Source: Pedobacter sp. MC2016-24 (GTDB lineage: Bacteria > Bacteroidota > Bacteroidia > Sphingobacteriales > Sphingobacteriaceae). Taken from it: DNA of 64,000 bases. Below the pieces are notes generated by a model that had not been told where the DNA came from, did not search any database, and saw only the letters and a list, made by a program, of their open reading frames with translations. Of the stretch, positions 6,909 through 14,864 are shown in pieces. Numbering within the stretch: the first letter of the stretch is position 1; the number at the start of each line of letters is the position of its first letter. The stretch spans positions 29,932 to 93,931 of the forward strand of contig NZ_JADFBX010000020.1 of NCBI RefSeq assembly GCF_015223055.1. Reading direction: 5' to 3'. Both the position numbers and the translations under genes were made by a program.

Positions 6909-8096
6909 CTAGATTACACCCAGTGATTTACCAACTTTAGTAAATGCCGCAATGGCTTTATCCAAATGATGCTGCTCATGCGCTGCAGATAACTGCACAC
7001 GGATACGGGCTTTACCCTGACCCACTACCGGATAATAAAATCCGATCACATAAATGCCTTCCTCCAGCATTTTCGCTGCAAATTCCTGGGCTAATTTAGC
7101 ATCGTATAACATCACCGGAACAATGGGATGTACACCCGGCTTAATATCAAAACCAGCTTCAGTCATTTTTTCACGGAAATAACGGGTATTGCTTTCCAGC
7201 TTATCCCTCAAATCGGTGGTTTCGCTCAACAGATCCAATACCGCAACAGAAGCGCCTGCAATGGCCGGGGCCAATGTATTGGAAAACAAATATGGCCGCG
7301 ATCTTTGACGCAGCATGTCGATAATTTCTTTCCTACCGGAAGTAAATCCGCCGGAAGCGCCGCCCAATGCCTTACCTAAGGTACCGGTAATGATGTCAAT
7401 ACGCCCCATTACATTGAAATGTTCATGTGTACCGCGACCGGTCTTACCGATGAAACCAGTACAATGCGATTCATCGATCATCACCAGTGCTTCATATTGA
7501 TCAGCCAGATCACAAATTTTATCTAAAGGAGCAACTACACCGTCCATAGAAAAAGCACCATCCGTCACTATAATGCGATGTCTGGCATCCTTTGCTGCGA
7601 TCAATTGCTGCTCCAGGTCCTCCATATCTGCGTTTTTATACCGGAAACGTTTGGCTTTACACAAACGCACACCATCGATAATCGAGGCGTGGTTTAGTTC
7701 ATCAGAAATAATGGCATCCTGATCATTAAATAGGGGCTCAAAAACACCACCATTGGCATCAAAGGCTGCAGCATATAAAATGGTATCTTCGGTACCTAAA
7801 AATTCGGATATTTTGGCTTCGAGTTCTTTGTGTACATCTTGAGTACCACAAATAAAACGCACGGACGACATACCATAACCATATTTATCTATGGCCTTTT
7901 TAGCGGCCTCGGTAACCCGCGGATCAGCAGACAGGCCAAGGTAATTATTTGCACAAAAATTGATCACTTCCTGTCCCGTGCTCACTTTAATGTCTGCGCC
8001 TTGTGGCGTTACAATGATACGTTCACGTTTAAATAGACCATCTTTTTCAATTTGTTCGAGTTCTTGCTGAAGAACAGGTTGTAATGTTTTATACAT
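6909..8096 (-). CDS. kbl: 2-amino-3-ketobutyrate coenzyme A ligase (glycine C-acetyltransferase)
   Basis: A PLP enzyme of the alpha-oxoamine synthase family that cleaves 2-amino-3-ketobutyrate with CoA to glycine and acetyl-CoA, the second step of threonine degradation. The chosen ATG at 8096 gives 395 residues, close to the E. coli enzyme (398). It has the NFCANNYLGLS motif, the DESHCTGFIG segment with the PLP-pairing Asp, and the PLP lysine in TGTLGKALGG. An in-frame ATG at 8132 is rejected because a -7 box sits at 8120-8127, inside that extension. The partner dehydrogenase gene is at 30534-31478. Confidence 0.93.
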   Translation of the reverse strand: MYKTLQPVLQQELEQIEKDGLFKRERIIVTPQGADIKVSTGQEVINFCANNYLGLSADPRVTEAAKKAIDKYGYGMSSVRFICGTQDVHKELEAKISEFLGTEDTILYAAAFDANGGVFEPLFNDQDAIISDELNHASIIDGVRLCKAKRFRYKNADMEDLEQQLIAAKDARHRIIVTDGAFSMDGVVAPLDKICDLADQYEALVMIDESHCTGFIGKTGRGTHEHFNVMGRIDIITGTLGKALGGASGGFTSGRKEIIDMLRQRSRPYLFSNTLAPAIAGASVAVLDLLSETTDLRDKLESNTRYFREKMTEAGFDIKPGVHPIVPVMLYDAKLAQEFAAKMLEEGIYVIGFYYPVVGQGKARIRVQLSAAHEQHHLDKAIAAFTKVGKSLGVI

Positions 8097-8119
8097 AGTT
8101 ATCCTATTATTAATGGTGA

Positions 8120-8127
8120 CAAAGTTA
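8120..8127 (-). promoter_or_regulatory. -7 promoter box of kbl
   Basis: TAACTTTG on the minus strand fits TAnnTTTG. Transcription would begin near 8113, about 17 bases before the ATG at 8096. A TTTG occurs upstream, but at 26 bases instead of the usual 19-20. Confidence 0.45.
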
Positions 8128-8236
8128 TACAATTCCTATCTTCGGGTGGTAAGCAAAACAGGTCTCACAAAAACTTTAATGTAAAAATTATGTTTACTCC
8201 CGTAACTTACCCGATATTTAGGGATCAATACCAGGT

Positions 8237-10687
8237 ATGAAGAACACTTATTTAACAATTTTATTGCTATTTACCGGACTTTCTTATGCATTTTCACAAC
8301 AATATAAAATCAGTGGAACAGTAACAGACGCAAGCGGACAAGCCGTACCCTTTGCTTCTGTATACATTAAAGGTACGACTAAAGGGACTTCAGCCAATAT
8401 TGACGGCAATTATGCTTTCGCCATAGATGCTGGTACATTTACCATGGTATACAAAGCCATCGGATATCAGGCCGTTGAAAAAAAGATCACCATTAGCGGG
8501 GATGCCATTGAAAATACGGTCATTAAAGAGGAGGCCTATACCCTATCGGGTGTGACCATTACCAATAGCGGAGAAGACCCGGCTTATGAGATCATCCGGC
8601 AAGCCATCAGGAACCGGAGGAAACATTTACTGGAAATTAAAGCCTATACCAGTAATGTTTACATTAAAGGTGTACAGAAGATTGTGGGGGCACCTAAAAA
8701 AATCTTTGGAAGGGATATACAGAAATTATTGGATTTGGATACCAACAGACGTGGCATTCTATATTTATCTGAGTCGACTTCCACATTTGCCTATCACCGT
8801 CCCAATCTCATTCACGAAGAAATGCTCTCGTCTAAAACGGCAGGCAGGAACAATGCCTTTAGCTTCAATAAAGCGTCGGACCTGATGGTGAATTTCTATC
8901 AGAACCTGTTACTGGAAGGCAAATTGAGTTCCAGGGCTTTCGTATCTCCGATTGCCGATAATGCCTTATTTTATTACCGTTACAAATTACTTGGAAGTAC
9001 GACCGAAAATGGCACGACCATCAATAAGATCCAGGTGATTCCCCGGCGGGAAAATGATCCGGTCTTCAGAGGAATCATTTACATCAAAGAAGATACCTGG
9101 CACCTGGTCAATGCAGAGGTATATCTGACCGCAAATAGTGGCATTAACCTCATCGACACCTTAAAAATTTCGCAGCAGTTTTTAAAAACCGAAAAGAACT
9201 ATATGCCCTCCAATATCAATTTCCAGTTCAACGGACAGGTCTTAGGTTTTAAATTTGAAGGTTATTATGTTGGCGTTTACAGCAATTACAACATGCAGCC
9301 CAATTTCCCGAAGGGTTATTTTAACGGAGAAATTCTGAAAATCACCAGATCTGTCAATAAGAAAGATTCGTTGTTCTGGTTAAACAATCGGCCCATTCCG
9401 TTAACAGCCGAAGAAAGTGCAGACTACATTAGAAAAGATAGCATCGAAGCACGTAAAACGTCTAAGCATTACCTGGATTCATTGGAAAGGGTGAACAATA
9501 AATTCAGCATCAGTAAAATCCTGGTCACCAAATACACCTTAAACGATCGTTTTTACGCCAGGCGCTTATCCTTCGATCCCATTTTACCTGCTATCTTTTA
9601 TAATACAGTCGAGGGACTGGGTTATATCTACGGTGTAACCTATACCAAAGGACTTAAAGACCGCCGGTATTACAACATCAGACCGGAACTGCGCTATGGC
9701 TTATCCAACAAGGTGCTTACCGGAACCTTAACGGCAAATTACTATTACAATGCCGTTAAACGTGCAAATGTAGGCGTCCGGTTTGGCTCTGGAATTTACG
9801 ATCTGAACGATCTTGGTTCAATGAGCTTATTGGGAAACTCCATGAACACGCTGTTTTTCAAAACCAATTATTCTAAATTCTACCAAAAAGAATTCATGAA
9901 TGTATCTACGCAAAGGGAACTGCTCACGGGGTTATATGGCAGCCTCTCAGTAGATTACTCCCGAAATAAAGCCCTGGTAAATACCACGCTATACACCATC
10001 AGGGATATCAAAGGTGAGGTATTTACGTCCAATAATCCTTTTAGCCCTGAAGATGACAGCCCGCAATTTCCAACCTATAAAGCCTTAATTGTAACAGCCA
10101 ACCTCAATTACACTTTTGGCCAGCGCTATGTAACCCGTCCTGATCGCAAAATCTACGAACCTGCCGCCTACCCAACGCTTGATTTCACTTATAAAAAAGG
10201 CATCCGGGGCGCTTTTGGTAGCGATGTCAACTACGATTTCGTATCTATGGAGTTGCACCAGGATGAAATCAGTGCAGGCTTATGGGGTAAGTTTTCTTTC
10301 TCTGTTGGCGCGGGTAAGTTTTTAAATGCGCATGCTATTTTTTACCCGGAATACAGACATTTTATGGGGAACAACTCCTTGTTTAGCTTACCCAGTCTGA
10401 AAAAGTTCCTGTTCCTTGATTTTTACCAGTACAGTACAAATGCACAATATGCAGAAGCACACGTTGAGCATAATTTCTCCGGCTTCCTGACCAACAAAGT
10501 ACCTTTTCTCCGCAAACTCAAACTGGAAGAGGTGTTGGGTGTAAGCTACCTGAGCCAGCCCATTAAAAGAAACTATACCGAAGTTTATTTTGGCTTCCAG
10601 CGCCTGATATTCAGAGCTGCTTATGGATTTGCCTATGATGGCAATAAATGTGTTCAGCAGGGCTTTCGTTTATCTTACGGATTCTAA
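8237..10687 (+). CDS. DUF5686 outer-membrane protein with carboxypeptidase-regulatory-like domain
   Basis: An 816-residue envelope protein of a family widespread in Bacteroidota. A signal peptide (to about 21, ending YAFSQQ) is followed by a carboxypeptidase D regulatory-like beta-sandwich (about 23-105; VPFASVYIKGTTKG, IDGNYAF). The long DUF5686 region then ends with repeated beta strands typical of a TonB-receptor-like barrel, and a terminal aromatic residue (SYGF). It has no SusD partner and no TonB plug, so it is not a SusC. Function is unknown. It is monocistronic and converges with the hydroxyacid dehydrogenase gene. Confidence 0.85.
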   Translation: MKNTYLTILLLFTGLSYAFSQQYKISGTVTDASGQAVPFASVYIKGTTKGTSANIDGNYAFAIDAGTFTMVYKAIGYQAVEKKITISGDAIENTVIKEEAYTLSGVTITNSGEDPAYEIIRQAIRNRRKHLLEIKAYTSNVYIKGVQKIVGAPKKIFGRDIQKLLDLDTNRRGILYLSESTSTFAYHRPNLIHEEMLSSKTAGRNNAFSFNKASDLMVNFYQNLLLEGKLSSRAFVSPIADNALFYYRYKLLGSTTENGTTINKIQVIPRRENDPVFRGIIYIKEDTWHLVNAEVYLTANSGINLIDTLKISQQFLKTEKNYMPSNINFQFNGQVLGFKFEGYYVGVYSNYNMQPNFPKGYFNGEILKITRSVNKKDSLFWLNNRPIPLTAEESADYIRKDSIEARKTSKHYLDSLERVNNKFSISKILVTKYTLNDRFYARRLSFDPILPAIFYNTVEGLGYIYGVTYTKGLKDRRYYNIRPELRYGLSNKVLTGTLTANYYYNAVKRANVGVRFGSGIYDLNDLGSMSLLGNSMNTLFFKTNYSKFYQKEFMNVSTQRELLTGLYGSLSVDYSRNKALVNTTLYTIRDIKGEVFTSNNPFSPEDDSPQFPTYKALIVTANLNYTFGQRYVTRPDRKIYEPAAYPTLDFTYKKGIRGAFGSDVNYDFVSMELHQDEISAGLWGKFSFSVGAGKFLNAHAIFYPEYRHFMGNNSLFSLPSLKKFLFLDFYQYSTNAQYAEAHVEHNFSGFLTNKVPFLRKLKLEEVLGVSYLSQPIKRNYTEVYFGFQRLIFRAAYGFAYDGNKCVQQGFRLSYGF

Positions 10688-10699
10688 TCTGGCCTTGCT

Positions 10700-10725
10700 C
10701 CTGAAGCTTAATCATAAACTTCAGG
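10700..10725. repeat. Weak hairpin at the DUF5686/dehydrogenase junction
   Basis: Seven-bp arms CCTGAAG (10700-10706) and CTTCAGG (10719-10725) flank a 12-base loop containing the dehydrogenase stop codon. There is no T-run, so it is at best a weak shared termination signal between two convergent genes. Confidence 0.3.
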
Positions 10726-11679
10726 ATTAACCGGATGTGGTAATTGCTCACCTTTTAATCCTGCGATGATATTTTCAGCCGCCAGTACGGACATGGCATT
10801 ACGCGTTTCCACGGTTGCAGAGCCGATGTGCGGCAATACAGATACATTTGGCATATTCAATAAAGGATTATCAGCCTTCATGGGTTCCGGATTGGTCACA
10901 TCTAAGCCTGCGCCCCAAATTATACCGGCTTCCAGCGCATTGGTCAGATCGGCTTCATCATGAATCCCGCCTCTTGCCGTATTGATAAAAATTGCTGTTT
11001 GCTTCATTTTTGCAAAAGCTGCAGCATTGAAAACACCTTCCGTTTCCGGCGTCAATGCAGTGTGTACAGTAAGCACGTCACTTTGGGCCAATAGTTCGTC
11101 AAAACTCACCCATGTTGCACCCAGTTCAGCCTCAGCATCCGGATTAGTCGATCTGTTGTGGTACAAAATCTTCATGCCATAAGCATGTTTACAACATCTG
11201 GCCATTTCCAGTCCGATTTTACCCAGACCGAATACACCCAGGGTTTTACCACGAAGTTCAATTCCCAGGTTAGCTGTCGGTTCAAAAAATCCCCAGTTAC
11301 CTTTTGCAATGCTTTTATGTAAATAAAAGGCTTTGCGAGAAGTAGCGAGCATCAGTAGAAAGGCAGTATCGGCAGTAGCTGCACTTAAAACACCAGGTGT
11401 ATTCCCTATAGGAATCCCCAATTCAGTAGCCGCCGGTATATCAACATGATCATAGCCTACAGAATGCAGCGCAATCACCTTTAGGTGTTTGCAGGCCGCT
11501 AAAAACTCCCGGTCTACTTTACTGCCAACACTCAGCAGTGCATCTGCATCCTGACAAGCCGCGATCAGTTCTTCCTTACTCAACTGACGTTTCTCTTTCC
11601 ATTCTACGATGTCAATTCCTGCATCTCTTAACAACTTCAATCCGGCTTCTGAAATTACCCGGGTAATAAATACTTTCAT
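10708..11679 (-). CDS. D-2-hydroxyacid dehydrogenase (glyoxylate/hydroxypyruvate/2-ketogluconate reductase type)
   Basis: A 323-residue NAD(P)-dependent dehydrogenase of the D-isomer-specific 2-hydroxyacid family. The Rossmann motif GVFGLGKIG is near residue 149. The substrate-binding/catalytic set is present: Arg in NTARGGIHDE, Glu in TNPEPM, and the catalytic His in LPHIGSAT. HNRSTNP after the second strand, with no Asp at the strand end, suggests NADP preference; this is inference. The closest subgroup by eye is GhrB/2-ketogluconate reductase. Downstream of the peptidase gene on the same strand but separated by a terminator. Confidence 0.88.
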   Translation of the reverse strand: MKVFITRVISEAGLKLLRDAGIDIVEWKEKRQLSKEELIAACQDADALLSVGSKVDREFLAACKHLKVIALHSVGYDHVDIPAATELGIPIGNTPGVLSAATADTAFLLMLATSRKAFYLHKSIAKGNWGFFEPTANLGIELRGKTLGVFGLGKIGLEMARCCKHAYGMKILYHNRSTNPDAEAELGATWVSFDELLAQSDVLTVHTALTPETEGVFNAAAFAKMKQTAIFINTARGGIHDEADLTNALEAGIIWGAGLDVTNPEPMKADNPLLNMPNVSVLPHIGSATVETRNAMSVLAAENIIAGLKGEQLPHPVNPEVYD

Positions 11680-11736
11680 GTGTCTTATTTATATCAATCC
11701 AACAATTGACTGCGCTGAAAAGTTCATTAAAAAAAA

Positions 11737-11774
11737 GAAAGGCGGCTCCAGGATCTGGAACCGCCTTTCTTTCT
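11737..11774 (-). terminator. Rho-independent terminator of the C1 peptidase gene
   Basis: A hairpin with arms AAAGGCGGCTCCA and TGGAACCGCCTTT (one mismatch) sits 15 bases beyond the peptidase stop. On the minus strand it is followed by a long T-run (A-run at 11729-11736 on the plus strand). Confidence 0.88.
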
Positions 11775-11789
11775 TAGCAGCAATTGAAA

Positions 11790-12974
11790 TTAAATGCTTA
11801 GTTTTTTACGGATATCACTTGGAATACCTTTTTTATTCAATAAGAATGCAGTGGTTTTGTATTTCACAAAGTTTTTTGATACATATAAATATCCTTTGTA
11901 ATCATTTGTTGCACCCCAGGAGTTTTTAACAATATAATATTCTTTACCATTCTGATCTTTAGCAATACCAGTAATCTGCATACCATGATCATCAGTAGTT
12001 TCATAATTATCAAAAGCAGCCTGACGCATTTCTACAGTAATTTCTTTCTCTGGTTTAGGGCCATTGAACATTGCTTTTTTCTCATCACCGCTCATGCTTT
12101 CAAAGTCTTTAGCAGGAACATAAGCTACACCATTTTTCCAGCTGAAACCTTTTTCGCTCACATCAGTAGCCCAGGCCACAGTAAATCCTTTTTTCAATGC
12201 ATTATCTATGATATCGGTGATGTCATTCATCTGAACATTGTACACCTGATCAAACGACCAGTTGTCTGGTACCATCAATACCGTTTTTTGATAATATGGT
12301 GCTGTAGTAAAAGAAGACAGCTCTACATAGTCCTCAGGATTTAAGCCTACCACTTCTTTTGCAAAAGTTTTAGGCGTGTATTCTTTTCCTTCGTATGTGA
12401 ATTTCTCAGGAACGGCGCCCATGCAGGAATCAATCGTTGCGATATATCTGGCTTTCCAGGTCGGATCAAATTTACCTTCAACAGCTTTTTTCAAAATGGC
12501 TTCCGTCAATTTATTCATACGATCAGAAGAACCTGGAGATCCGTAATCATTTCCGCTATAAGCTTCCTGAGGTAGTGCACCATATTTAGCCAGCATGTTG
12601 GTTACATCGTGACAGGCACCACCATCACCTAAAGTCAGCGCGCCGTGCATACGTACATAATTGATTCCTTTTTCAATATAAGCGTTGCGGGCAGTAAACA
12701 AATCGGCCAGATCTACTGGTTTTTTACCACTGCGGATCATTTCTGATTCCAGGAAAGAGTTGGTGCTATAGCTCCAGCAGGTACCTGATGATTTTTGATT
12801 TTTCACAGAAGTAGCTTCTGCATTAATTACCGGAGTAAAAGTAAAACTACCTGTACTGTTGGCACTTTGGTTATTTTTAAGTGAGTTTACAAGATTGTCT
12901 TGTGCAAAACCAACGGTAGATCCGAACAGAAGGCCAACGGCCATCCACACTGGTTTCATTGAGATTTTAGTCAT
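11790..12974 (-). CDS. Exported C1 family (bleomycin hydrolase/PepC-type) cysteine peptidase
   Basis: A 394-residue papain-fold aminopeptidase of the C1B group with an added signal peptide (to about 25, FAQ). The active site is intact: oxyanion Gln60, nucleophile Cys66 (SSGTCWSYS), His330 (DDHGMQITG) and Asn351 (VKNSWG). Cytosolic PepC/BLMH enzymes lack a signal, but Bacteroidota commonly carry exported versions, so it should act in the periplasm. The ATG at 12974 is used; a second at 12959 would also leave a signal. Monocistronic, with a -7 box at 13026-13033 and its own terminator. Confidence 0.92.
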   Translation of the reverse strand: MTKISMKPVWMAVGLLFGSTVGFAQDNLVNSLKNNQSANSTGSFTFTPVINAEATSVKNQKSSGTCWSYSTNSFLESEMIRSGKKPVDLADLFTARNAYIEKGINYVRMHGALTLGDGGACHDVTNMLAKYGALPQEAYSGNDYGSPGSSDRMNKLTEAILKKAVEGKFDPTWKARYIATIDSCMGAVPEKFTYEGKEYTPKTFAKEVVGLNPEDYVELSSFTTAPYYQKTVLMVPDNWSFDQVYNVQMNDITDIIDNALKKGFTVAWATDVSEKGFSWKNGVAYVPAKDFESMSGDEKKAMFNGPKPEKEITVEMRQAAFDNYETTDDHGMQITGIAKDQNGKEYYIVKNSWGATNDYKGYLYVSKNFVKYKTTAFLLNKKGIPSDIRKKLSI

Positions 12975-13025
12975 TTTTATGTTTAAAAGTTAGTTAGTAT
13001 ATGTTGTTTCAGGCGCTATCTCTTA

Positions 13026-13033
13026 CAAAACTA
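13026..13033 (-). promoter_or_regulatory. -7 promoter box of the C1 peptidase gene
   Basis: TAGTTTTG on the minus strand matches TAnnTTTG exactly, about 50 bases before the start codon. The -33 element is not clear. Confidence 0.4.
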
Positions 13034-13130
13034 TGTAAAATTAGCGATCCACGAAGTGATGTCCACTAATTTTGTTACAAATGAGTGTTATCCATTAAAT
13101 ATATTGCGCAAACCAGGTCAGTAATGGTCC

Positions 13131-13796
13131 TTACCTGATGTATTGTTTTGCTGCTTTCATTTTCAGGACCTCTGCTTTAAACACAACAGGTATTAAGGGC
13201 AGGTCCTGCTTGCTGGTCGCCACCGAGTTAATCGCCTCCGCCACATCCAATCCAGCAACAATTTCGCCAAAGATCGTATAGTCACCATCCAGGTTCGGAC
13301 AGCCGCCTATCGTTTTATAGGCTTTTCGTTGTTCAGCACTAAATTTCATGCCCTTTTTCTGTTCCAGGGCATCCAATTGCACATCAGTTTGAATCTTGCC
13401 CTGCACCAGATAAATCTGCGTTAAATAAGAGCGCATTTCCGGATTGTCATTCCGGCCAGCACCTAATGCACCTTTTTTATGAAAAATATCTGCCTTAATC
13501 TCCGCATCAATGCGTTTCAAAGGCTGCTCGGGGTGCAAGGCTTCCCGGTCCAGGATGGTTTCATCCAGTTCCCCAGCCTGACTCACAAAGCCTTTAATGA
13601 CCCGGTTAAACTGCGCATCCCTGTATAAACCTTCTTTAATCATCCGCACAAACATATCCCGATGCTTCGGTGTAGCGTCATATAGTTGTAGTACAATCTC
13701 TCCTTTACTGGTAAGCAAGCGCACAAAGGTAGACTGCGCCTGCACTACCGTCAGTCCGAAAACCAGAAAAAACAGACACAAAGCCATTCTTTTCAT
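13131..13796 (-). CDS. Exported cyclophilin-type peptidyl-prolyl cis-trans isomerase
   Basis: A periplasmic foldase of about 221 residues. The ATG at 13796 gives a clean signal peptide (MKRMALCLFFLVF ... VQAQ); an upstream ATG at 13814 adds six residues. Cyclophilin motifs are FNRVIKGFVSQAGE, with the catalytic Arg, and the C-terminal DGDYTIFGEIVAGLDV. Between them a segment of about 40 residues (IQTDVQLDALEQKKG...) is inserted before NLDG, a feature I recall from Bacteroidota family members. Divergent from trhO and monocistronic. Confidence 0.88.
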   Translation of the reverse strand: MKRMALCLFFLVFGLTVVQAQSTFVRLLTSKGEIVLQLYDATPKHRDMFVRMIKEGLYRDAQFNRVIKGFVSQAGELDETILDREALHPEQPLKRIDAEIKADIFHKKGALGAGRNDNPEMRSYLTQIYLVQGKIQTDVQLDALEQKKGMKFSAEQRKAYKTIGGCPNLDGDYTIFGEIVAGLDVAEAINSVATSKQDLPLIPVVFKAEVLKMKAAKQYIR

Positions 13797-13840
13797 AACA
13801 AATCTATTTAACATACGAATATACCAATTTGTACACCTCT

Positions 13841-13872
13841 ATTGTTATACAACGGTTATTTTCATACTTTTG
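13841..13872 (+). promoter_or_regulatory. Promoter of trhO
   Basis: TACTTTTG (13865-13872) is an exact -7 box and ATTG (13841-13844) lies 20 bases upstream as a near -33 element. Transcription would start near 13879, some 25-30 bases before the trhO start. Confidence 0.5.
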
Positions 13873-13904
13873 CAGCGCATTAAACGCCATTTGCACCGGT
13901 ATCA

Positions 13905-14849
13905 ATGAATATGAAAAAATTCCAGACATTACTTTATTATTGCTATAGTCCCATAACTGAGGCGGAGCAATTCGCCGATGACCATCTTAAATTTTGTAAA
14001 TCTTTAAACCTTACGGGACGGATCATTGTAGCCGAAGAAGGATTAAACGGTACCGTTTCCGGTACACCAGAAGCTTGTACAGCTTATATGGCTGCCATTC
14101 ACGCTGATGGACGTTTTTCAAAAACAGAATTTAAAGTCGACGAGGTTGACGAACCTTCATTCATCAAAATGCACTGCCGTTATAAATCGGAAATTGTGCA
14201 TTCAGGTTTAAGAGATCCAAATATCATTGACCCAAATAAACAAACTGGAAAACACCTTGAGCCAAAAGAGTTTGAGCAAATGATTGGACAGGAAGATGTA
14301 ATCATCTTAGATGTACGTTCCAATTATGAACATAACCTGGGCCGCTTCAAAAATGCCATTACACTGGACATTGAAAACTTCAGGGATTTCCCGGAGAAGA
14401 TCAATGAACTGGCGCAATACAAAGACAAAAAAGTGCTGACCTATTGCACCGGTGGCATCAAATGTGAAAAAGCGTCAGCCTTATTGCTGCATCACGGATT
14501 TAACGACGTTTACCAGTTACATGGCGGAATTATCAAATATGGTAAAGAAGCTGGAGGTAAAGATTTTGAAGGAAAGTGCTATGTATTCGACAACCGCATT
14601 GCGGTTGACGTAAATACAGTTAATCCAAGCGTCGTTTCAACTTGTTTCAACTGTGGAAAGATCACGCCTAAAATGATCAATTGCGCCAACCCGGAATGCA
14701 ACGAGCACGTTACGCAATGTGATGACTGTGGTGAGGAATTACAAGGCTGTTGTTCAGTTGCTTGTACCACCAATCCACGCAAGCGAAAATACGACGGAAC
14801 CGGGTATTATGTAAAAGTACCGCAGCCAGTGAATGTAAGCACCAAATAG
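13905..14849 (+). CDS. trhO: tRNA uridine(34) hydroxylase TrhO (rhodanese-domain, UPF0176)
   Basis: A 314-residue cytosolic enzyme that, by family, hydroxylates U34 of certain tRNAs with oxygen. It has an N-terminal alpha/beta domain (AEEGLNGTVSGT near 43-54), the FKVDEVDEPSF segment, then the rhodanese domain (about 120-215) with the active cysteine C181 in TYCTGGIKCEKA. The C-terminus is a cysteine-rich tail with several CxxC pairs (CFNCGK, CDDCGEE, CCSVACT) that may bind zinc. The ATG at 13905 is used; one at 13911 is equally possible. It has its own promoter and is followed by the unrelated PUL regulator. Confidence 0.93.
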   Translation: MNMKKFQTLLYYCYSPITEAEQFADDHLKFCKSLNLTGRIIVAEEGLNGTVSGTPEACTAYMAAIHADGRFSKTEFKVDEVDEPSFIKMHCRYKSEIVHSGLRDPNIIDPNKQTGKHLEPKEFEQMIGQEDVIILDVRSNYEHNLGRFKNAITLDIENFRDFPEKINELAQYKDKKVLTYCTGGIKCEKASALLLHHGFNDVYQLHGGIIKYGKEAGGKDFEGKCYVFDNRIAVDVNTVNPSVVSTCFNCGKITPKMINCANPECNEHVTQCDDCGEELQGCCSVACTTNPRKRKYDGTGYYVKVPQPVNVSTK

Positions 14850-14864
14850 CTATATTAGCTATTT

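Noticed and set aside
8097..8132. N-terminal extension of kbl to an upstream ATG
   Set aside because: The -7 promoter box at 8120-8127 lies inside it and homologues begin at the shorter start.
13131..13796. 40-residue insertion in the cyclophilin as a novel domain
   Set aside because: The inserted segment resembles that of other Bacteroidota exported cyclophilins and is not unusual there.
13799..13806. Exact TAnnTTTG (TAGATTTG) just before the cyclophilin gene
   Set aside because: It ends two bases before the ATG at 13796, so transcription would start inside the start codon; likely a chance match unless translation starts at 13787.
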